Shown: piece by piece, positions 22,642-35,466 of the stretch
Layout: every line of letters starts with the position of its first letter
How positions within the stretch are numbered: position 1 is the first letter of the stretch
NCBI GenBank assembly: GCA_032629725.1
Contig: JAFEVB010000002.1
Location: 992,001 to 1,056,000 of the forward strand
Origin: Gremmenia infestans
Lineage: Eukaryota; Ascomycota; Leotiomycetes; Helotiales; Hamatocanthoscyphaceae
Length of the DNA stretch: 64,000 nt
Direction of reading: 5' to 3'
Notes under the pieces: model-generated
What the model was told of the DNA's origin: nothing
The model's database searches: none
Seen by the model: the letters and a program-made list of their open reading frames with translations, nothing else
Program-made: the position numbers and the translations under genes

Positions 22642-24354
22642 ATGGCCACCAGAGACTCTATTGCGGTACAAGGTAAGTGCTTGACTGTCTCCACGTGCAA
22701 AGTTGACCAGCATGTCAGATATCATCCAGCTACCAGAAAGACAACCGCAACATGAGGAATTCATCTCAAACGAAGCACCAACCATCCGTAACAGCACCAA
22801 ATCCCCAGAACCACCCTCACCACCACCACATCAACTCTTGAAACTCCTCAGCGCCGCCTTCTCCTTCTTCGCAGCCGGTGCCAATGATGGCTCTCTCGGC
22901 TCCCTCATCCCCTACATCCTATCCACCTACTCCATCTCACTCAGCTACATCTCCCTCATCTACCTAACCACCTTCCTCGGCTGGTTCCTATGCGCTCTCA
23001 CCTCTCCATTTCTCTCCACGCACCTCTCCCTCCCTTCGCTCCTGACCCTCGGCGCAGCCCTGCAATTAGCATCGCAAACCCTGCGCTCCCTGCCCATCAT
23101 ATCCTTCCCGCTCTTCGCCTTCACCTTCTTCCTAACAGGCCTTGGCCAAGCCATCCAAGACTCCTTCAGCAACACCTTCGTCGCAACCCTGAATCTCGGC
23201 GGCACCACCGGCAAGAGCCACCGCTGGCTCGGTCTCATCCACGCCATGTACGGCCTGGGTCTCCTCATAGCCCCCTTCACCGCAACCGGCATCGCGAACC
23301 GCGCCAGTCCCAGCGGTGGCGATAAATGGGAACGCGTCTGGCTATGGCTTACAGGAATCAGCATTCTAAACATCATTGGCGTATTATACGCATTCCGAGA
23401 TTCGGCTTGGAGGATTACTACGAATGGGGAGGGGGGAAATGACGTGGAGGACGATGGGGAGGTAGAAGGCGAGAGGGAAAATAGAGGGGAATGGAAGCAA
23501 CTACTGGGAATGAAAAACCTCTATATCCTCGCCCTGTTCTTCTTTTTCCATCTAGGCGTCTGCTCTACATCAGGTGGTTCGTCTCCCTCCCCATCAAAAC
23601 CCATCAAACCTCATTTTCTCCCCGCCCCATCACCTTTTAACCCTCACCTCTATGTAACTAACTACCCCCCCTTCCCCTCTAGGCTGGGTCGTCGAATTCC
23701 TCGTCCGAACTCGCCACGGCGACCTCCACAAAATCGGCTACGTCCCCTCAGGATTCTACGGCGGCCTCTGTCTCAGCCGGCTAATTCTCGTCGAGCCCAC
23801 GCACCGCTACGGCGAACGCCGCATGCTGCTCCTGTACTCCATCCTGTCTTTCACTATGCAGTTGGTGTTTTGGCTGGTTAAGGATCTCGCGACTACGATT
23901 GTGATGTTTAGCCTAATGGGGTTTTTGATGGGGCCGTTTTTCGCTGCTGTGGGTTACTTCCTTTTTCAATATTCTCCTTTCCTTTTCTATCTTTCTTTTT
24001 TTCTTTCCATGCTTTGACATGGAAAACATTAATTAGACTAACGGCCATACTCTAGGGCGTATCCGTAGCATCCAAACTCTTCCCCCCCCTCCATCCAAGC
24101 CCCAGCTCTCGGTACGTCCCTCCCCTCCTTTCCCTCATCCTCCATCCTATCCCTCAATCTCTCTAACCTCATCTCCTGTAGGTCTCATATTCCTAATCGC
24201 GCAAGCGGGTGCAGCAATCTTCCCCTCACTAATCGGACTCATCGCCGCCCGTGCAGGAGTGCAGGTTCTACCACCGATCGTAGCGGGTCTAATTGTGGCC
24301 ATGGGCATCACGTGGGGGTTTGTGCCGAGGGTTGAGGGGGTGCATGAAGAGTGA
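22642..24354 (+). CDS. Major facilitator superfamily transporter, one frameshift
   Basis: A five-exon model: 22642-22672 (MATRDSIAVQ), 22719-23573, 23683-23948, 24056-24111 and 24182-24354. An alternative start is ATG 22712. A polar N-terminus is followed by about 12 hydrophobic segments. The first half shows FFAAGANDGSLGSLIPY and FLTGLGQAIQDSF, and a Glu/Asp-rich loop near 23430-23500 separates the halves. It resembles the Bsc6-like fungal MFS group; the substrate is unknown. Exon 4 contains a run of eight C at 24082-24089. Sense before it (GVSVASKLFPP) and after it (ending ALGLIFLIAQAG) are in different frames, and seven C would join them. This is either an assembly indel or a very recent loss. 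All introns have GT...AG ends. Confidence 0.8.
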
Positions 24355-24790
24355 GTAGAGTCGGGGATGGATGGATGGATGATTGGATGGGATTATTGGT
24401 CCGGTGTATGAGGTGGAGAGATAATGAATGGATGGGTCAAGGCTGAATGAGGTGAGGATGTGTCGTATGCGAGAGTCGAAATGGAGATTGAAGAATGGGG
24501 TGAGTTTGGTGGGTATTGCGGATTTGGTTCGTTGTTGAGGAATGGATGGAGGGATAGAGAGCAAAATAAACAAGTATAAGTAAGATTACAAGGTCTGTAC
24601 AATGAAAATCACGATGTTTTATCTACTCGAGGAAGAAAAAGCAAAATGGAAGACAATATCAGCTAAGCTAATAATTCATACACAGCAAAAATCCGTGCAG
24701 AAAGACGTCCAAAATTGCAAAACGAAACATACATACATCCCATACCCATATACTGACTGACATAGCCACAGTATCTTGCCAATTTTCTTC
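24355..24790. other. Convergent 3' interval with GGAT repeats
   Basis: This lies between the ends of the MFS and DUF6604 genes. It carries a short GGAT-type microsatellite (24367-24400 and scattered copies to 24550) and no gene. Confidence 0.5.
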
Positions 24791-27427
24791 TCACACCCAC
24801 CAAGAAACCCCCGAACCAAATCCCTTCGTAGCAGCAACAACATCAAAAGGCTCCACATCAACAGTGCTATTCGCCTCTTCCAAAAACCCCTCAATGACAT
24901 CCGCCGCGATCTGCATCCGATCAGGCGTCTCGATATCGTTGCCATGAATGATAGCCACGTGCTTCTTGTGGTGTCCACATGTGCACTTGGCCACACAGTC
25001 TCGATCATAGGTATAGGTGATGACATCGGAAGCAGTCATAAGCGCTGCTTTGGCGTACGAATCCCCAATCTCCCTTCCATCTTCCATGTTGTCACGGTTG
25101 ACCTTTTCTTTAAGTGCTTCTCTAATAAGGATAAGAAGTTGCTTGCATTTTCGGGACAGGGTGACTAGATCCAGGTCCAGTTTTGGGAGGAGGTTGGAGA
25201 TGACATCGCGGAGCTGCTCGAGCTTCTGGATTTGCGTGAGTTCCCGTTTTCTGGACGATGAATACTGGTTCTTCGGAGTGGTTACAGCCGATAAGACTTG
25301 CTCCGAGGAAGAACTCAATTCAAAGTAGTCAGATAGGATGGTACATAGCTCGTCTCGCTGGAGAAGATTTTCGCAGTTCGCGAATGTCAGTCCCCAATCT
25401 GATCTTCTGGCATCGTGAGCAAATTTAGAGGCCGGAATCTTCGCGATGAAGCACAATCGGTGATACATTTGTTGTTTCGTGCTTGGAAAGCTGCCTTTGA
25501 ACAAAGGCCCGATGTGAATACCCATAGCGGCTTCGAGAGCTGGCCACCGTCCCTGGATCAAATTGAGCTGTTTGACAGCATTGTAGATATGCGCTACCCC
25601 TGCGAAATAACAAAAGAAGTTTGCTGACTCGATTTCTATTTCGTGCATTCTGATGGAATTATATAGTGACTCGAGCCCACAGTACAAGGGATTCTTTTTG
25701 TACTTGAAACAAGGATCTGTCGATGGGACAATGACATCGGCTGGGTCAACCTCTTTAGGGATAGATTGAGTCTCGAGCAATTGTTGTTTGAAGCCCACAA
25801 GCGGGTTTTTCTCGACAGCTTCTTTTATTCTCAAAGACAGCCCAATTACCCCTTCGACGATCTCTTCAGCTCCCCACTCATTTGTCTGCTGGTGGCTACA
25901 CTGATCCGGCAGCAACATAGCAGTCGAAGACTTTGTGTCAAATTTGATTGACCAAGTAACGCCCAGTATCGATGATATTCGAGCGCTTCTCTGCCTCAAT
26001 TCTCTCCAGCCATTGGCAATCCAATCTCCCATAATCTTGTGAATGTCCAGCAAAACGCGTCCAGCGAAAACACATTGAAACCCAATACAATTGTTGATCG
26101 GAAGGACATCAAATCTGCCCATGATTGCATCTACGACTGGCGCATGATGATCCTTGAATGTTTTGTAGTATTTTGCGTAATATCGATTCTTAATTTCTAC
26201 TTCATGAAGATGTAGAGAAAGGAGCTTGTCTTCGGCAATCCATTCCTGACCTGATGGGGCCTTGATTCCAAGTACCCAATATATACCTCTGACGGGCATT
26301 GTCCAGGGGAGATGGGTCCTTTGGTCCAATGAGCTGTGTCGAACATATTTTTCGATGGATACAAATGTATTAATGTACATGTAGTCGTCCTCTAGTGTAG
26401 CACCGCCGTGGCTGGGAGCTCCCTTGCGACCCGACTGCGAACATACGAACTTCGATATAGAACTGTATGGATTTCGGTGGAGTGGTTCAGGCCAGATTGA
26501 TAGAAGTTCCTTTTCGGCTTTCAAAACACATTCAAGGGCAACGTTCGTGACCGTAGATGCGACCATATAGTTCAACTGTCCATCTGCAACGCTTTGCCAT
26601 GTCTGCTTTATGAAATCCCGGAGCTTGTGAATATCCCCCAAGAAGCAGCAGACAAGGAGCGGCAATTCCTCCTTGACTCCCACCTTCAACTCGTATGTAT
26701 CCGTTGCTTCAGGGCCTGACTTGTTACCGCATGCCTTTTGCCTGGTGATGTTTGTCGCCTCCTCCACCAAGAGGTCTACTGCCTTCTCGTCAAGCTCTTC
26801 AAGCTCCAGGGCTTCGAAACGATTGGCGGCATCTGTAGGTGGAGTCGTGCCGCGTAAAGTCTGGATGGGTGTAGATTTGGTCGACCGAGTTGCTTTTGAA
26901 GACTTTGGTGGGGTAAAGTGCGGAGCGAGAATCTTGAATACACTCTCAAGAACCGAGGTGAAGTGTTGATGGGTTGCATTTGAGACATACACCGAAGACT
27001 CCTCCTCGTCCATGAAGTTCTGGAACCACGTGGTACACTTTCTGCGAGTGTTGATGGCACGTTTGAGAACATATTGGGTTCCAAGGGGTACCTTCACCCG
27101 AGGCTTCTTCGAAGCAGCAATAAATTCTGCCTGGCACAGCAACTCTTTGAGGGAAACAATATGTTTTCTCGAAGGTAATTGAGGTTTGCTGTTGGATTTG
27201 GAAGGATTCCCCGCTTCTTTTGCCTCCTTACGGGCCTTGCCCTTCAGTCTTGCGCTTTGTCCACCGCCATTCTGTTCCTGTAGGGGATATTTAAATGCGG
27301 CGATGCTGTCGTTTGTTGATGCGAGCGCATATCCACACGATATCGCCGTGATGGAGAGCCAAGTGACGAAGGCATTGGTGTCTGCCTTGTATTCTTTGTA
27401 GCTCTCGCTGAGACTGTCGGGGAGCAT
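24791..27427 (-). CDS. DUF6604 domain protein
   Basis: One long frame, 878 residues from the Met at 27427 (MLPDSLSESYKEYKADTNAF). Eleven further codons upstream are possible, but the family starts near this Met. The N-terminal YKEYKADTNAFVTWL block is the DUF6604 hallmark, followed by a Lys-rich patch (LKGKARKEAKEAGNPSKS) near 70-90. A helical C-terminal part has a conserved-looking CGLESLYNSIRMHEIEIE and FAGVAHIYNAVKQLNLI. No catalytic motif or membrane segment is seen. The function is unknown. A related but broken locus lies at 33273-35466, with UTP18 between them. Confidence 0.8.
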   Translation of the reverse strand: MLPDSLSESYKEYKADTNAFVTWLSITAISCGYALASTNDSIAAFKYPLQEQNGGGQSARLKGKARKEAKEAGNPSKSNSKPQLPSRKHIVSLKELLCQAEFIAASKKPRVKVPLGTQYVLKRAINTRRKCTTWFQNFMDEEESSVYVSNATHQHFTSVLESVFKILAPHFTPPKSSKATRSTKSTPIQTLRGTTPPTDAANRFEALELEELDEKAVDLLVEEATNITRQKACGNKSGPEATDTYELKVGVKEELPLLVCCFLGDIHKLRDFIKQTWQSVADGQLNYMVASTVTNVALECVLKAEKELLSIWPEPLHRNPYSSISKFVCSQSGRKGAPSHGGATLEDDYMYINTFVSIEKYVRHSSLDQRTHLPWTMPVRGIYWVLGIKAPSGQEWIAEDKLLSLHLHEVEIKNRYYAKYYKTFKDHHAPVVDAIMGRFDVLPINNCIGFQCVFAGRVLLDIHKIMGDWIANGWRELRQRSARISSILGVTWSIKFDTKSSTAMLLPDQCSHQQTNEWGAEEIVEGVIGLSLRIKEAVEKNPLVGFKQQLLETQSIPKEVDPADVIVPSTDPCFKYKKNPLYCGLESLYNSIRMHEIEIESANFFCYFAGVAHIYNAVKQLNLIQGRWPALEAAMGIHIGPLFKGSFPSTKQQMYHRLCFIAKIPASKFAHDARRSDWGLTFANCENLLQRDELCTILSDYFELSSSSEQVLSAVTTPKNQYSSSRKRELTQIQKLEQLRDVISNLLPKLDLDLVTLSRKCKQLLILIREALKEKVNRDNMEDGREIGDSYAKAALMTASDVITYTYDRDCVAKCTCGHHKKHVAIIHGNDIETPDRMQIAADVIEGFLEEANSTVDVEPFDVVAATKGFGSGVSWWV

Positions 27428-28375
27428 TTTGAAAGTTGATGTGCGGATGCTGGATGTCAACGAAATTAGCAGCAGATGGAGATGGGAGGTAGCACTTGAA
27501 ACCCAACTACGGTACTGGAAAGCAACGAGGGAAGGAACGATCGCGATGGGTCTACGCGTTCAGATCGACAAAGGCGCATTCACGATTATTGGAAGCAGGC
27601 ATTGAACTCACAGACAGGTATTTTCGTAGGTAGGGTATTCAGGTTTGCTATGATGAATTGCAAGACTTGTCCGCAGGAAGGATTAAGGTGTTGTTAAATA
27701 ATGTGCAAAGGAACAGTGAATACCACAACGTGTTACGGCGGCTGCTTCCAACGTTGAGTTTTGTTTGTCTGCATTTTGATACCTGCCAGGCGCAAAAACA
27801 AGTGGAAACAAACAAGGAAGCCATCCCTCCACCGACAATACGAAGTTCAGACAAAAGAAGATGTTGATGGCCGGGGGTACATGTACGTAGTAGAGTTTCT
27901 TCCAAATTCTCTTAGGGTCGCGGCAGCGTTTGGATGATAGAGGCTACAGACAGCACATGGTGGAAAACGGAAAATGTTAACTATGGGAATACACATCAGC
28001 AAACAGAAGGGAAGACGAATAGCAAACAGAAATATCCGTGTCGCCTCGCTCGAGAGGACGAGATGATTGTTCCACACTTCACGATGATAAGATAGTATGG
28101 ATATTCCGCGATATACTACTCAACTATTCCCTCTTGAGAGATGACTGATTACTTTCAGATGAAAGTCAAAATGAGGCAAATGGAGTGAGATGGGTTAAGG
28201 TATCGCAAGTGAGTGAGGAGGGTGAGTTTGAAAAGTCATCATGTGACGCGACCGCGGGGCCGACGCCGACGCCGACGCACGCTACTGAATCCCTGCGAAA
28301 AAACTCCAAGCCAAGCCATCAAAAAGTTCTTAATGGAAAATCCGATAATCAGAATTTCTGTATCACCCAACTATA
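27428..28375. other. Divergent promoter interval, DUF6604 / UTP18
   Basis: 948 bases with no credible gene. A short CGACGC-type triplet run lies near 28259-28280, just upstream of UTP18. Short frames at 27648-27905 and 28185-28376 look like chance. Confidence 0.45.
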
Positions 28376-30191
28376 ATGCCTCGCCAACGCTCTAAAAAAT
28401 TGTCTGCAAGTCGGAAGACTGTACCAGAACCTGCGCCGGCAATTCATCATGAGGACGAACAATCTGGAAGCGACAATGAAGATCTCGGGATCTTGGAGAA
28501 GGATGCGCAAGAAGAGGAGCTAGACAAGCTGGTGCTTGGGGATGGGTCAGCCTTCATGGCACAATTAGGTGGTGGAATGGATGTGGATAGCGAGGATGTT
28601 TCTGATGTCGCAGAGGGACCAGAAGATGAGAACGATGGTGAGGGGGGTTTAGAGGGAGTCGACGATGCAGACGTAAGGACAACCCCACCAATTGTGCATG
28701 TATCCTGGACTAACAAGCTGAAAGCTTTTCTTCCTCGACTCGGGACCATCCACGGTTGACCCAAGTGCTTTAATAGCAGGCTCTGATGATGACCTCGAAG
28801 GAGGGGCGCCAGCTTGGGAGGACAGCGACGACGAACGGTTAGCAGTCTCGCTCGCTGGGAATTCGCGATTACGAAAGCTACGAGTTAATGAGGATGAGGA
28901 TGTTGTCAGCGGAAGGGAATATACAAAGAGGTTGAGGAGGCAGTTCGAGCGCTTAAACCCAGTGCCAGAATGGGCGCTTCCTTCTGCACGACCTGCAAAA
29001 CGGCGGCGCAGATCGTCTGCGGCTTCGGATTCTTCAATATCGTCAAACGAGATGGATGCGGATGACTCTGATCTTTCTACTCTACCACTTGCGCGATTAC
29101 TTCAAGACGCTGGTTCTCTTACAAGGACACCAGTAAGCTCAACGAAACGACCAAAACTCCGCCCAGAAGTCCTCGATATTCAACGGTCCCGCGACATACC
29201 CTCCCAACCGTCCTCAATCTCCTCCTTATCCTTCCACCCCGAATACCCCGTCCTCCTCTCCTCAGGCCCAGCATCAACTCTCTACCTTCACCATATCGCC
29301 CCAAACGCGCATCCCACACCACATCCCCTCCTAACGTCCGTCCACGTCCGCCACACACCCATCCACACTTCCTCATTCCTCTACCCCCAAGGCGACAAAA
29401 TCTTCTTTGCAGGCCGCCGGAAATACTTCCATGTCTGGGACTTGCCGTCCGGCAATATCCAAAAAGTAACGCGCGTATATGGACAAAAAGAAGAACAAAA
29501 GAGCATGGAGAGATTCAAGCTCAGCCCCTGCGGACGATACATGGCGCTCGTAGGCTCATCACGCAAAGGTGGTGGCACGGTCAACATCCTCGACGCAAAC
29601 TCAACCCAATGGATAGCGACCGCACGAATAGAAGGCAAGAACGGCGTCGCTGATTTCGCGTGGTGGAGTGACGGGGAAGGCCTCACTATTGTCGGAAAAG
29701 GCGGTGAGGTAGGGGAATGGAGCGTAGAATCCCGCTCCTATATCGCGCGCTGGATAGACGACGGCTACGGGCCTACAGTCCTCACCCTGGGCGGCAAACA
29801 CGGCCCCAGCTCCCTCGGTGGCGATCGCTGGGTCGTAATCGGCTCCCAAAGCGGCATCGTCAACATCTACGACCGCAAAACCTTCACTTCTCCCAAAGGC
29901 GAGCTCACCATCCCCGAACGGCCTGAACCAAAACGCAGCTTCGATCAGTTCACGAAGCCGATTAGTAATCTGGAGATCAGTCCTGATGGGCAGCTCTTGG
30001 CGTTTAGCACCAAGTGGAAGGCTGATGGGCTGAGGTTGGCGCATCTACCGAGCTGTACGGTCTATAAGAATTGGCCGACGGGGAATACGCCGTTAGGGCG
30101 TATCACCGCGGTTGCGTTTGGAAGAGGGAGTGATCTTTTGGCGGTGGGGAACGAGGGGGGGAATATCAGGCTGTTTGATATCAGGGCTTAG
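28376..30191 (+). CDS. UTP18: U3 snoRNP-associated protein Utp18 (WD40)
   Basis: Two exons, 28376-28672 and 28725-30191, joined by a 52 bp intron (GTAAGG...AAAG), give 587 residues. An acidic N-terminus is followed by the Utp18 block around GREYTKRLRRQFERLNPVPEWA. The C-terminal WD40 propeller runs from about SSISSLSFHPEYPVLLSSG to NEGGNIRLFDIRA, including RRKYFHVWDLPSG and KPISNLEISPDGQLLAFST. Known of the family: it is part of the UTP-B complex of the nucleolar small-subunit processome, needed for 18S rRNA maturation. The frame is clean, and length matches the family. Confidence 0.92.
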
Positions 30192-30534
30192 ATAGATAGA
30201 TACCTGGAATGAATTTTGTCTATACACCCTGTCAATGATCTTCCTCGCTTTATAACTCGCCTCGACTTATTGAACTAGAGAACAGTAGGGTGTAGATCAC
30301 GTGTTGCAATACCTCTGCTGCCTTATATCACATCCCCTTACCGTTCCTTAACCCCCGTATGATACTTTTCTTCCCTGCATCCATTAAACTCACAAACCCT
30401 TACACTATCTAACACCTTGCTAGTTTCAAAACACGTGCGTACTAATACCAGAAACTCACTTACCCTAAATCATGGGTGGGCCTACTCCACATCGCCTCGA
30501 AACTTTATCTTAACGACAGTGTAACCTAGTCCAT
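30192..30534. other. Intergenic, nothing recognised
   Basis: The 3' interval between UTP18 and the possible two-exon gene on the other strand. It contains one CACGTG at 30298-30303. Confidence 0.4.
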
Positions 30535-31181
30535 CTATCTCTTAACCCCAATATGACTGGTGACATAAACAGCTGAAGAAGGAAAGGGCTTGCCTTTATG
30601 ATTACTCGCGTTCGTTTTCCACGTCTTAAAAGCATTAATTGCCGCTAAAGATAGGTACAGTGCACAATGCAGGTACTCGCTCTGGTATGTCCTCGTAGAG
30701 TCATACAATTGTGAAACAAAGAATGGTACACGAACCATGTTCTGTTTGCTGAACTCTCTGTTGAGTTGTCCTATATCTTCTCTAGCCCTCTTGGTCCATC
30801 TCACCTAATACAGTACGCCGTGATACCATATTGTACGGTTCTGAAGTGGCAGGTAATTTCGAAAATAGTGGATGGCTGGCTGGAGGACAATTTAAATGAG
30901 CAATGTGAAGAGTGTGAGATATAAGCATTGAAGCTGAAGCATGCGATGACGAATACCTTGATTGCTCCTGGGGGTAGGGTTTTTACTTCGGCCCAGAAAT
31001 CGCTTCGTGGCCACGTACGAACTTCTGTCCTGACTCGCCACGCTTCAATTTGATGGCCGGCAGTGTGGTACTTGCGGCTCTCGCCATGAGGGATGAATAT
31101 TCGGCTCCCGATAAAGTATAGGAGGGAGGAAGGCGGCGAGGTACTGAGTAAGTCATATTCAGGATAGAGTACCCCGTTCAT
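30535..31181 (-). CDS. Hypothetical two-exon protein
   Basis: Exon 31181-30957 ends at AAG|GTATTC, and exon 30804-30535 follows TATTAG. Splicing the 152 bp intron joins GAIK to VRWTKRAREDIGQLN and yields about 164 residues. Coding character is moderate (EVRTWPRSDFWAEVKTLP and REFSKQNMVRVPFFVSQLY read like protein). I recognise no family. It could be chance. Confidence 0.35.
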
Positions 31182-33272
31182 GCTTGCTTCTATGCACTTG
31201 CAGCTTCAGCTCAGCAACGGTTGAGTGTCGTTATTTCCCTTTGATTTCTTCATGACCAGGGCCCAGCCATCTGCACCTCCAGATGTACGATGCACTTGGG
31301 CGTTCATTCCTTCTCTTCGATGCTCTTGCCGTAGTGATCTCAGCCACCTCAACTTCAGTTTTCCCATCCTTCTCACTTCAATCTTGCCTACGACTCCGCA
31401 GCCAATAGTTGTAATACCACCCTCCATCCATCCTTGTTTCTTTTTTATGGCTCGCTACAATTTCTTCTTCCGTATTCTTCAACTGCACCTGCGAGTTATG
31501 CTGGTGTAGACCGTGTCCTCGAGGCTGGAACTGCACTTGCTTTCTGCTCCTTCCGACCGTGTATCCAGCAACTTGCTTTCTGCCAATTCCAACCATGTCA
31601 TTTCGAAACTTGCTTTTTACTGCACCTAATTTTCATCGCTGGCAATGCCCTTTTCAATCGCTCTCACACTTGTGGGCAGTTTACGTTGGACTTTGTACGC
31701 TATCCACTAGACATCTCCACGTATCCTCCCCCTCCGTCCTCCGTGGAAGGTATCGGCATTTCGCTGCAGCCTCCAGTGAGGCTCACAAGATCGGCCGTGA
31801 TGCTTAATCCCGCCTCGGATGACCATGTGCATGTGTCGTTGATCGTATATCCCTCATGGCTTGGCGGCCTCCAATCTCTCTCCCATTCGTTATTGTGCTC
31901 TTGATCTCTCAACTTTCGTATATATCCTCAAGTTGAGAGTTAGTAGATGCTGCGTATGATCGAAGCCTTCGGCGGGTGGTAGACAGTGGTTCGAAGGTCT
32001 TTTGTTGTACGGATTATATGTAATGACCCTGCTGGGATACTGAATGTATTGCCAGTGTAGTGTTCGCGGGAAACTATTAATAGGAGCTTGGTGGTTCAGT
32101 TCTTGGACACATTGTACGCTCGTGAATGATCTTCGTGCTCGAGGGGGTCTGTTTAGTATCAGCGCCGAACAACAGACAAGCAGGGCCGTGGAATGTTGAA
32201 GACGGCGAGGCTTTTGGTCAAACAAATTTTCCACATTCCTGCCAACATTTCCTGCCTCCACATTCTTAACATGACATATTTCCAGCTCAATTATAGCTAT
32301 CCAAGAAACGATACAAACTTTGTTGGATGTGTATCCTTTCCGCTATCAAACGATACCGCAGCCTTGATGTCTTCGTGCCATACTGTGCTTTCGTCTGTTG
32401 TGCCAAACCTGTCACTTCTGCGATTTTCGTTGGCCATTTGCGCGCTGGTCGATGCCGGTTCAATCATGTTCGTGTTCGTGCTCTCATGGTTTCTGCATGA
32501 TTGCGGCCTCCTTTCGCCTGGTATTTGTTTGATGCAGTGCCTAACTTGGCCATATCTCTCAAATTGCCTGACGATTCTTCTTGCGCTGGCGCTATCATCT
32601 CCGTTTGTATTTGCCCCTTTACTTGCTCGTTCGTTCGCGCCTGTCTGAGGGGTAGGTAGGTTTGTTGGAGGTCTGCCATTAGGAACAAGAATAAAACTAC
32701 ATCCCTTCTTCTGATAGCTATAGGAATATATTTTGGATACACTTACATGAATGCGGGGGATACTTTGTATAGATTGAGATTTCTGTAGGTAAATTTTTGC
32801 TTCGGCAAGACTGGAGTATATTAGTATGCTCGGTCGTTGGAAGCATTCAAGTCATGGTGGAAGAAGAGGTTAAATATGCAGGCATGATTATAAGGCCGAA
32901 ATAACCATGGTCAGTAAATACCCTTCTCCGAGAGTCTACTTACCATTTATTCATTCTTACAACTGCCTGAACAGAAATTAAGTCACCAAGAGTCTCTTAA
33001 CGACTTATTAGGTAGTACTCTATGTTCATCCCATATCTTTAGCTGCTTCCGTTGCAAAACGAACCTCGCTTGATCGGTAAAGCCTTTGCACCCACTCGCA
33101 GCGCGTCGTTGCCTCGTCGAAACCCCCCCCCGAATTGTCCAAGCATCCATCATAGAGCAGATACTTTTCCGCTGTTTTGTTCGCTATAGCCTACGCTCCT
33201 TACACGCGAGTCGACAGGACAAGACTTCCTATCTCCTTCTTCCCAGTCGCAAAGTCGCAAAGTCACATCAAA
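31182..33272. other. Long gene-poor interval
   Basis: About 2.1 kb with overlapping short frames on both strands (longest at 32193-32648 and 31434-31904), none with recognisable motifs. The 32193-32648 frame has hydrophobic runs but no family resemblance. A non-coding transcript cannot be judged from sequence alone. Confidence 0.4.
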
Positions 33273-35466
33273 ATGCCACCACAACAACCAAACCATACCA
33301 TAGGGAACTACAAAGCGTACAAAATACCGATCAGTTTATACGCTGGCTAGCTGGCAGAGCGGCAGCAACAGGCTACAAGGACTCAAGTAGCAACGCCACA
33401 GCTAATTTGCGTACCAAGCACAACGCCCAAAAAGGCAAGCATGAAACATCTAGGAAGGTTGTCCCAACAAGGGCGCTCCTTGCTCAAGCCAAGTGGATTA
33501 TGGAACACTCTGAGGGCACTGTCAAAGTTCCCGCTGACGTGCAGTTCTCGTTGCAATTCGCTATTCTGCTCCGCAAGGCATGCGTGGACTACTTTGGAAA
33601 ATTACACTCTAAATCTATAGAACCAAAGAGTTTCAAGGTAGCAGATGAAAACCATCGGCACTTTGTCGCTGTTCTTGAGAAGACCAGGGATATCTTAGAG
33701 CTTCCTAACACCCAGGAGAAAACCAAAGCCGACAACGTATCCTCCTCCACGTCTAAATTAACCCTCGAAAATCGATTCATTCTCCTCTCCATTGAAGAAA
33801 CTCTCTTGCCTACTCCCGAAAGCCTTTCTATACCCGTCCCACCTGGTGCCACTCTCCAGGAGAAGCCAGTTCAACCAACGCCCACTATTGTTCGCAGCGA
33901 CCATTACCAACTCGAAGTGGATGGAGTATCGGAGTCTTCTTTAAAAATCTTCTGCTTATTCCGAGATTTGTCCGATCACAGGAGGTTCTTGAATGAAACA
34001 TGGCAGACCATGTATGGCCCCCACTCCGGCCTGATGGTTTTATCTCTTATCACAAACCTTGCTTTGGACCTTGTGGATAGGGCAGAGCGCAACCTTATGG
34101 TGCCGAATGCCCAAGGAGGTCAACTACATCCTTACCGGGAGACGTACATAAGCTCTAGCGCAAAGGAACGCCCAGGTGATATCTGTGATAGTCAAGATCT
34201 CAGTGACGAGAGCTTGATGAGGTTTATGACTGATGACGAGTTCGTGTACAGCTCAACCTACAACTCCCTGTTCACAGCACACAACCGCGATATCTTCGAG
34301 TCCCTAAAGGGTAAGCTTCGTTATACCTTGCCAACTTTGCGTTTCGTGAAGGAAATCTACGACAACATTTTGCGCCTCTACAAGCACCCTTCGAAATGGT
34401 CTGTAATACCATCGAATCCAGATTGGAATGACGAGGACATCTTTTTAAAGCAGATGATGCTAGAGTTGTATTTCAGACATCCTCTAGCAACAAAGAGCGA
34501 TGCTATGTCCAAGGAGTCGAAGAATCGGGTACCATTCCGCGACAAGTTAACCGAGAAATTGGAACAATCAACAACCGGTTCATTGCGGAATGGAGTCATG
34601 GAAGCTAGCGGTCGAACAGGAAAAGCTCGGTGTCAAGTTGGTTAATCTCGACACGGCACTTCTCGCAGCTGGGCATCTATATCATACTTGTGCGCGGTTG
34701 AATCTTATTGATGCAGGTTGGGTAGAAATGGAAGTGGCTCTGGAGATCCATAAGGATCAGTTCGTCAAGGGAGAGTTTCCACTCAAGATCGAGAGTATGC
34801 TCACGAGATTCAAGTTGAATATTGGGTTTCAAAGCCCAGGACTTCGCGAAAAACAAAAGAAGACAGGAAATCCAGGGCATCTCGACTCCTTCCCAGAAAG
34901 AAGATCAATTCATGAAGCTATCGCAGGAATCCCAGCACATCGCGCGATACCTGGAGGGGAAAGACACGGCAGAGATCTTGATCAAGAACTTGTGTCCACA
35001 GCCGAAAAACAGATCTGGTATTCAGGAGGAACCACGCTCGAATATTTTGATGTTGACCCAGCTACGAGAAAAGCCTCCAGCCATCATACAAAGAATGGAT
35101 GTCGATCTCATCACCCTCAATCGAAAGTCCGGCCGACTACTACTACAAATCAGCGATCGGTACAAGTCGGAGCTGGGAATCGAGAATGAAACGGGGGGCT
35201 TCAAAAACACCGATATCACTCCTCGCATGTTTGTCGTCATGGTTATGGATACTCTGAACCAAGCCAGCCAACTCTCAAAGCGCTCCTCTCAGAAAAAGGG
35301 AGAGAAATTGTCAGTCAAGGAAATGTATGGTCCACGACTCGCTCTTGCAGCCGTGGTTATTACGGAGATATTGCCAGAATTAAATTGGGAGGAGCAGGTC
35401 ACGCCATTCCCCGCCGTGTCTAATTCTGCGCAGAATACGATACATAAATTGTTTGGAAATAAATAG
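33273..35466 (+). pseudogene. DUF6604 protein, frame broken at three places
   Basis: The family start is at 33273 (GNYKAYK), but sense passes to another frame just after an A4 run at 33321-33324 (NTDQFIRWLAGRAAATGYKD). A second break lies near 34590-34640, where EQEKLGVKLVNLDTALLAAGHLYHT begins in a new frame. A third is near 34820-34840, leading into KAQDFAKNKRRQE and the final frame ending at 35466. All segments read in the order seen in the intact gene at 24791-27427, including the LDLDLVTL / MDVDLITL block near the end. Three independent breaks argue for a dying paralogue, though single-base assembly errors could add to the count. Confidence 0.7.

Noticed and set aside
32193..32648. 151-codon plus-strand frame with hydrophobic runs
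   Set aside because: No start context, family motif or splice partner. Overlapping frames on both strands look equally good.
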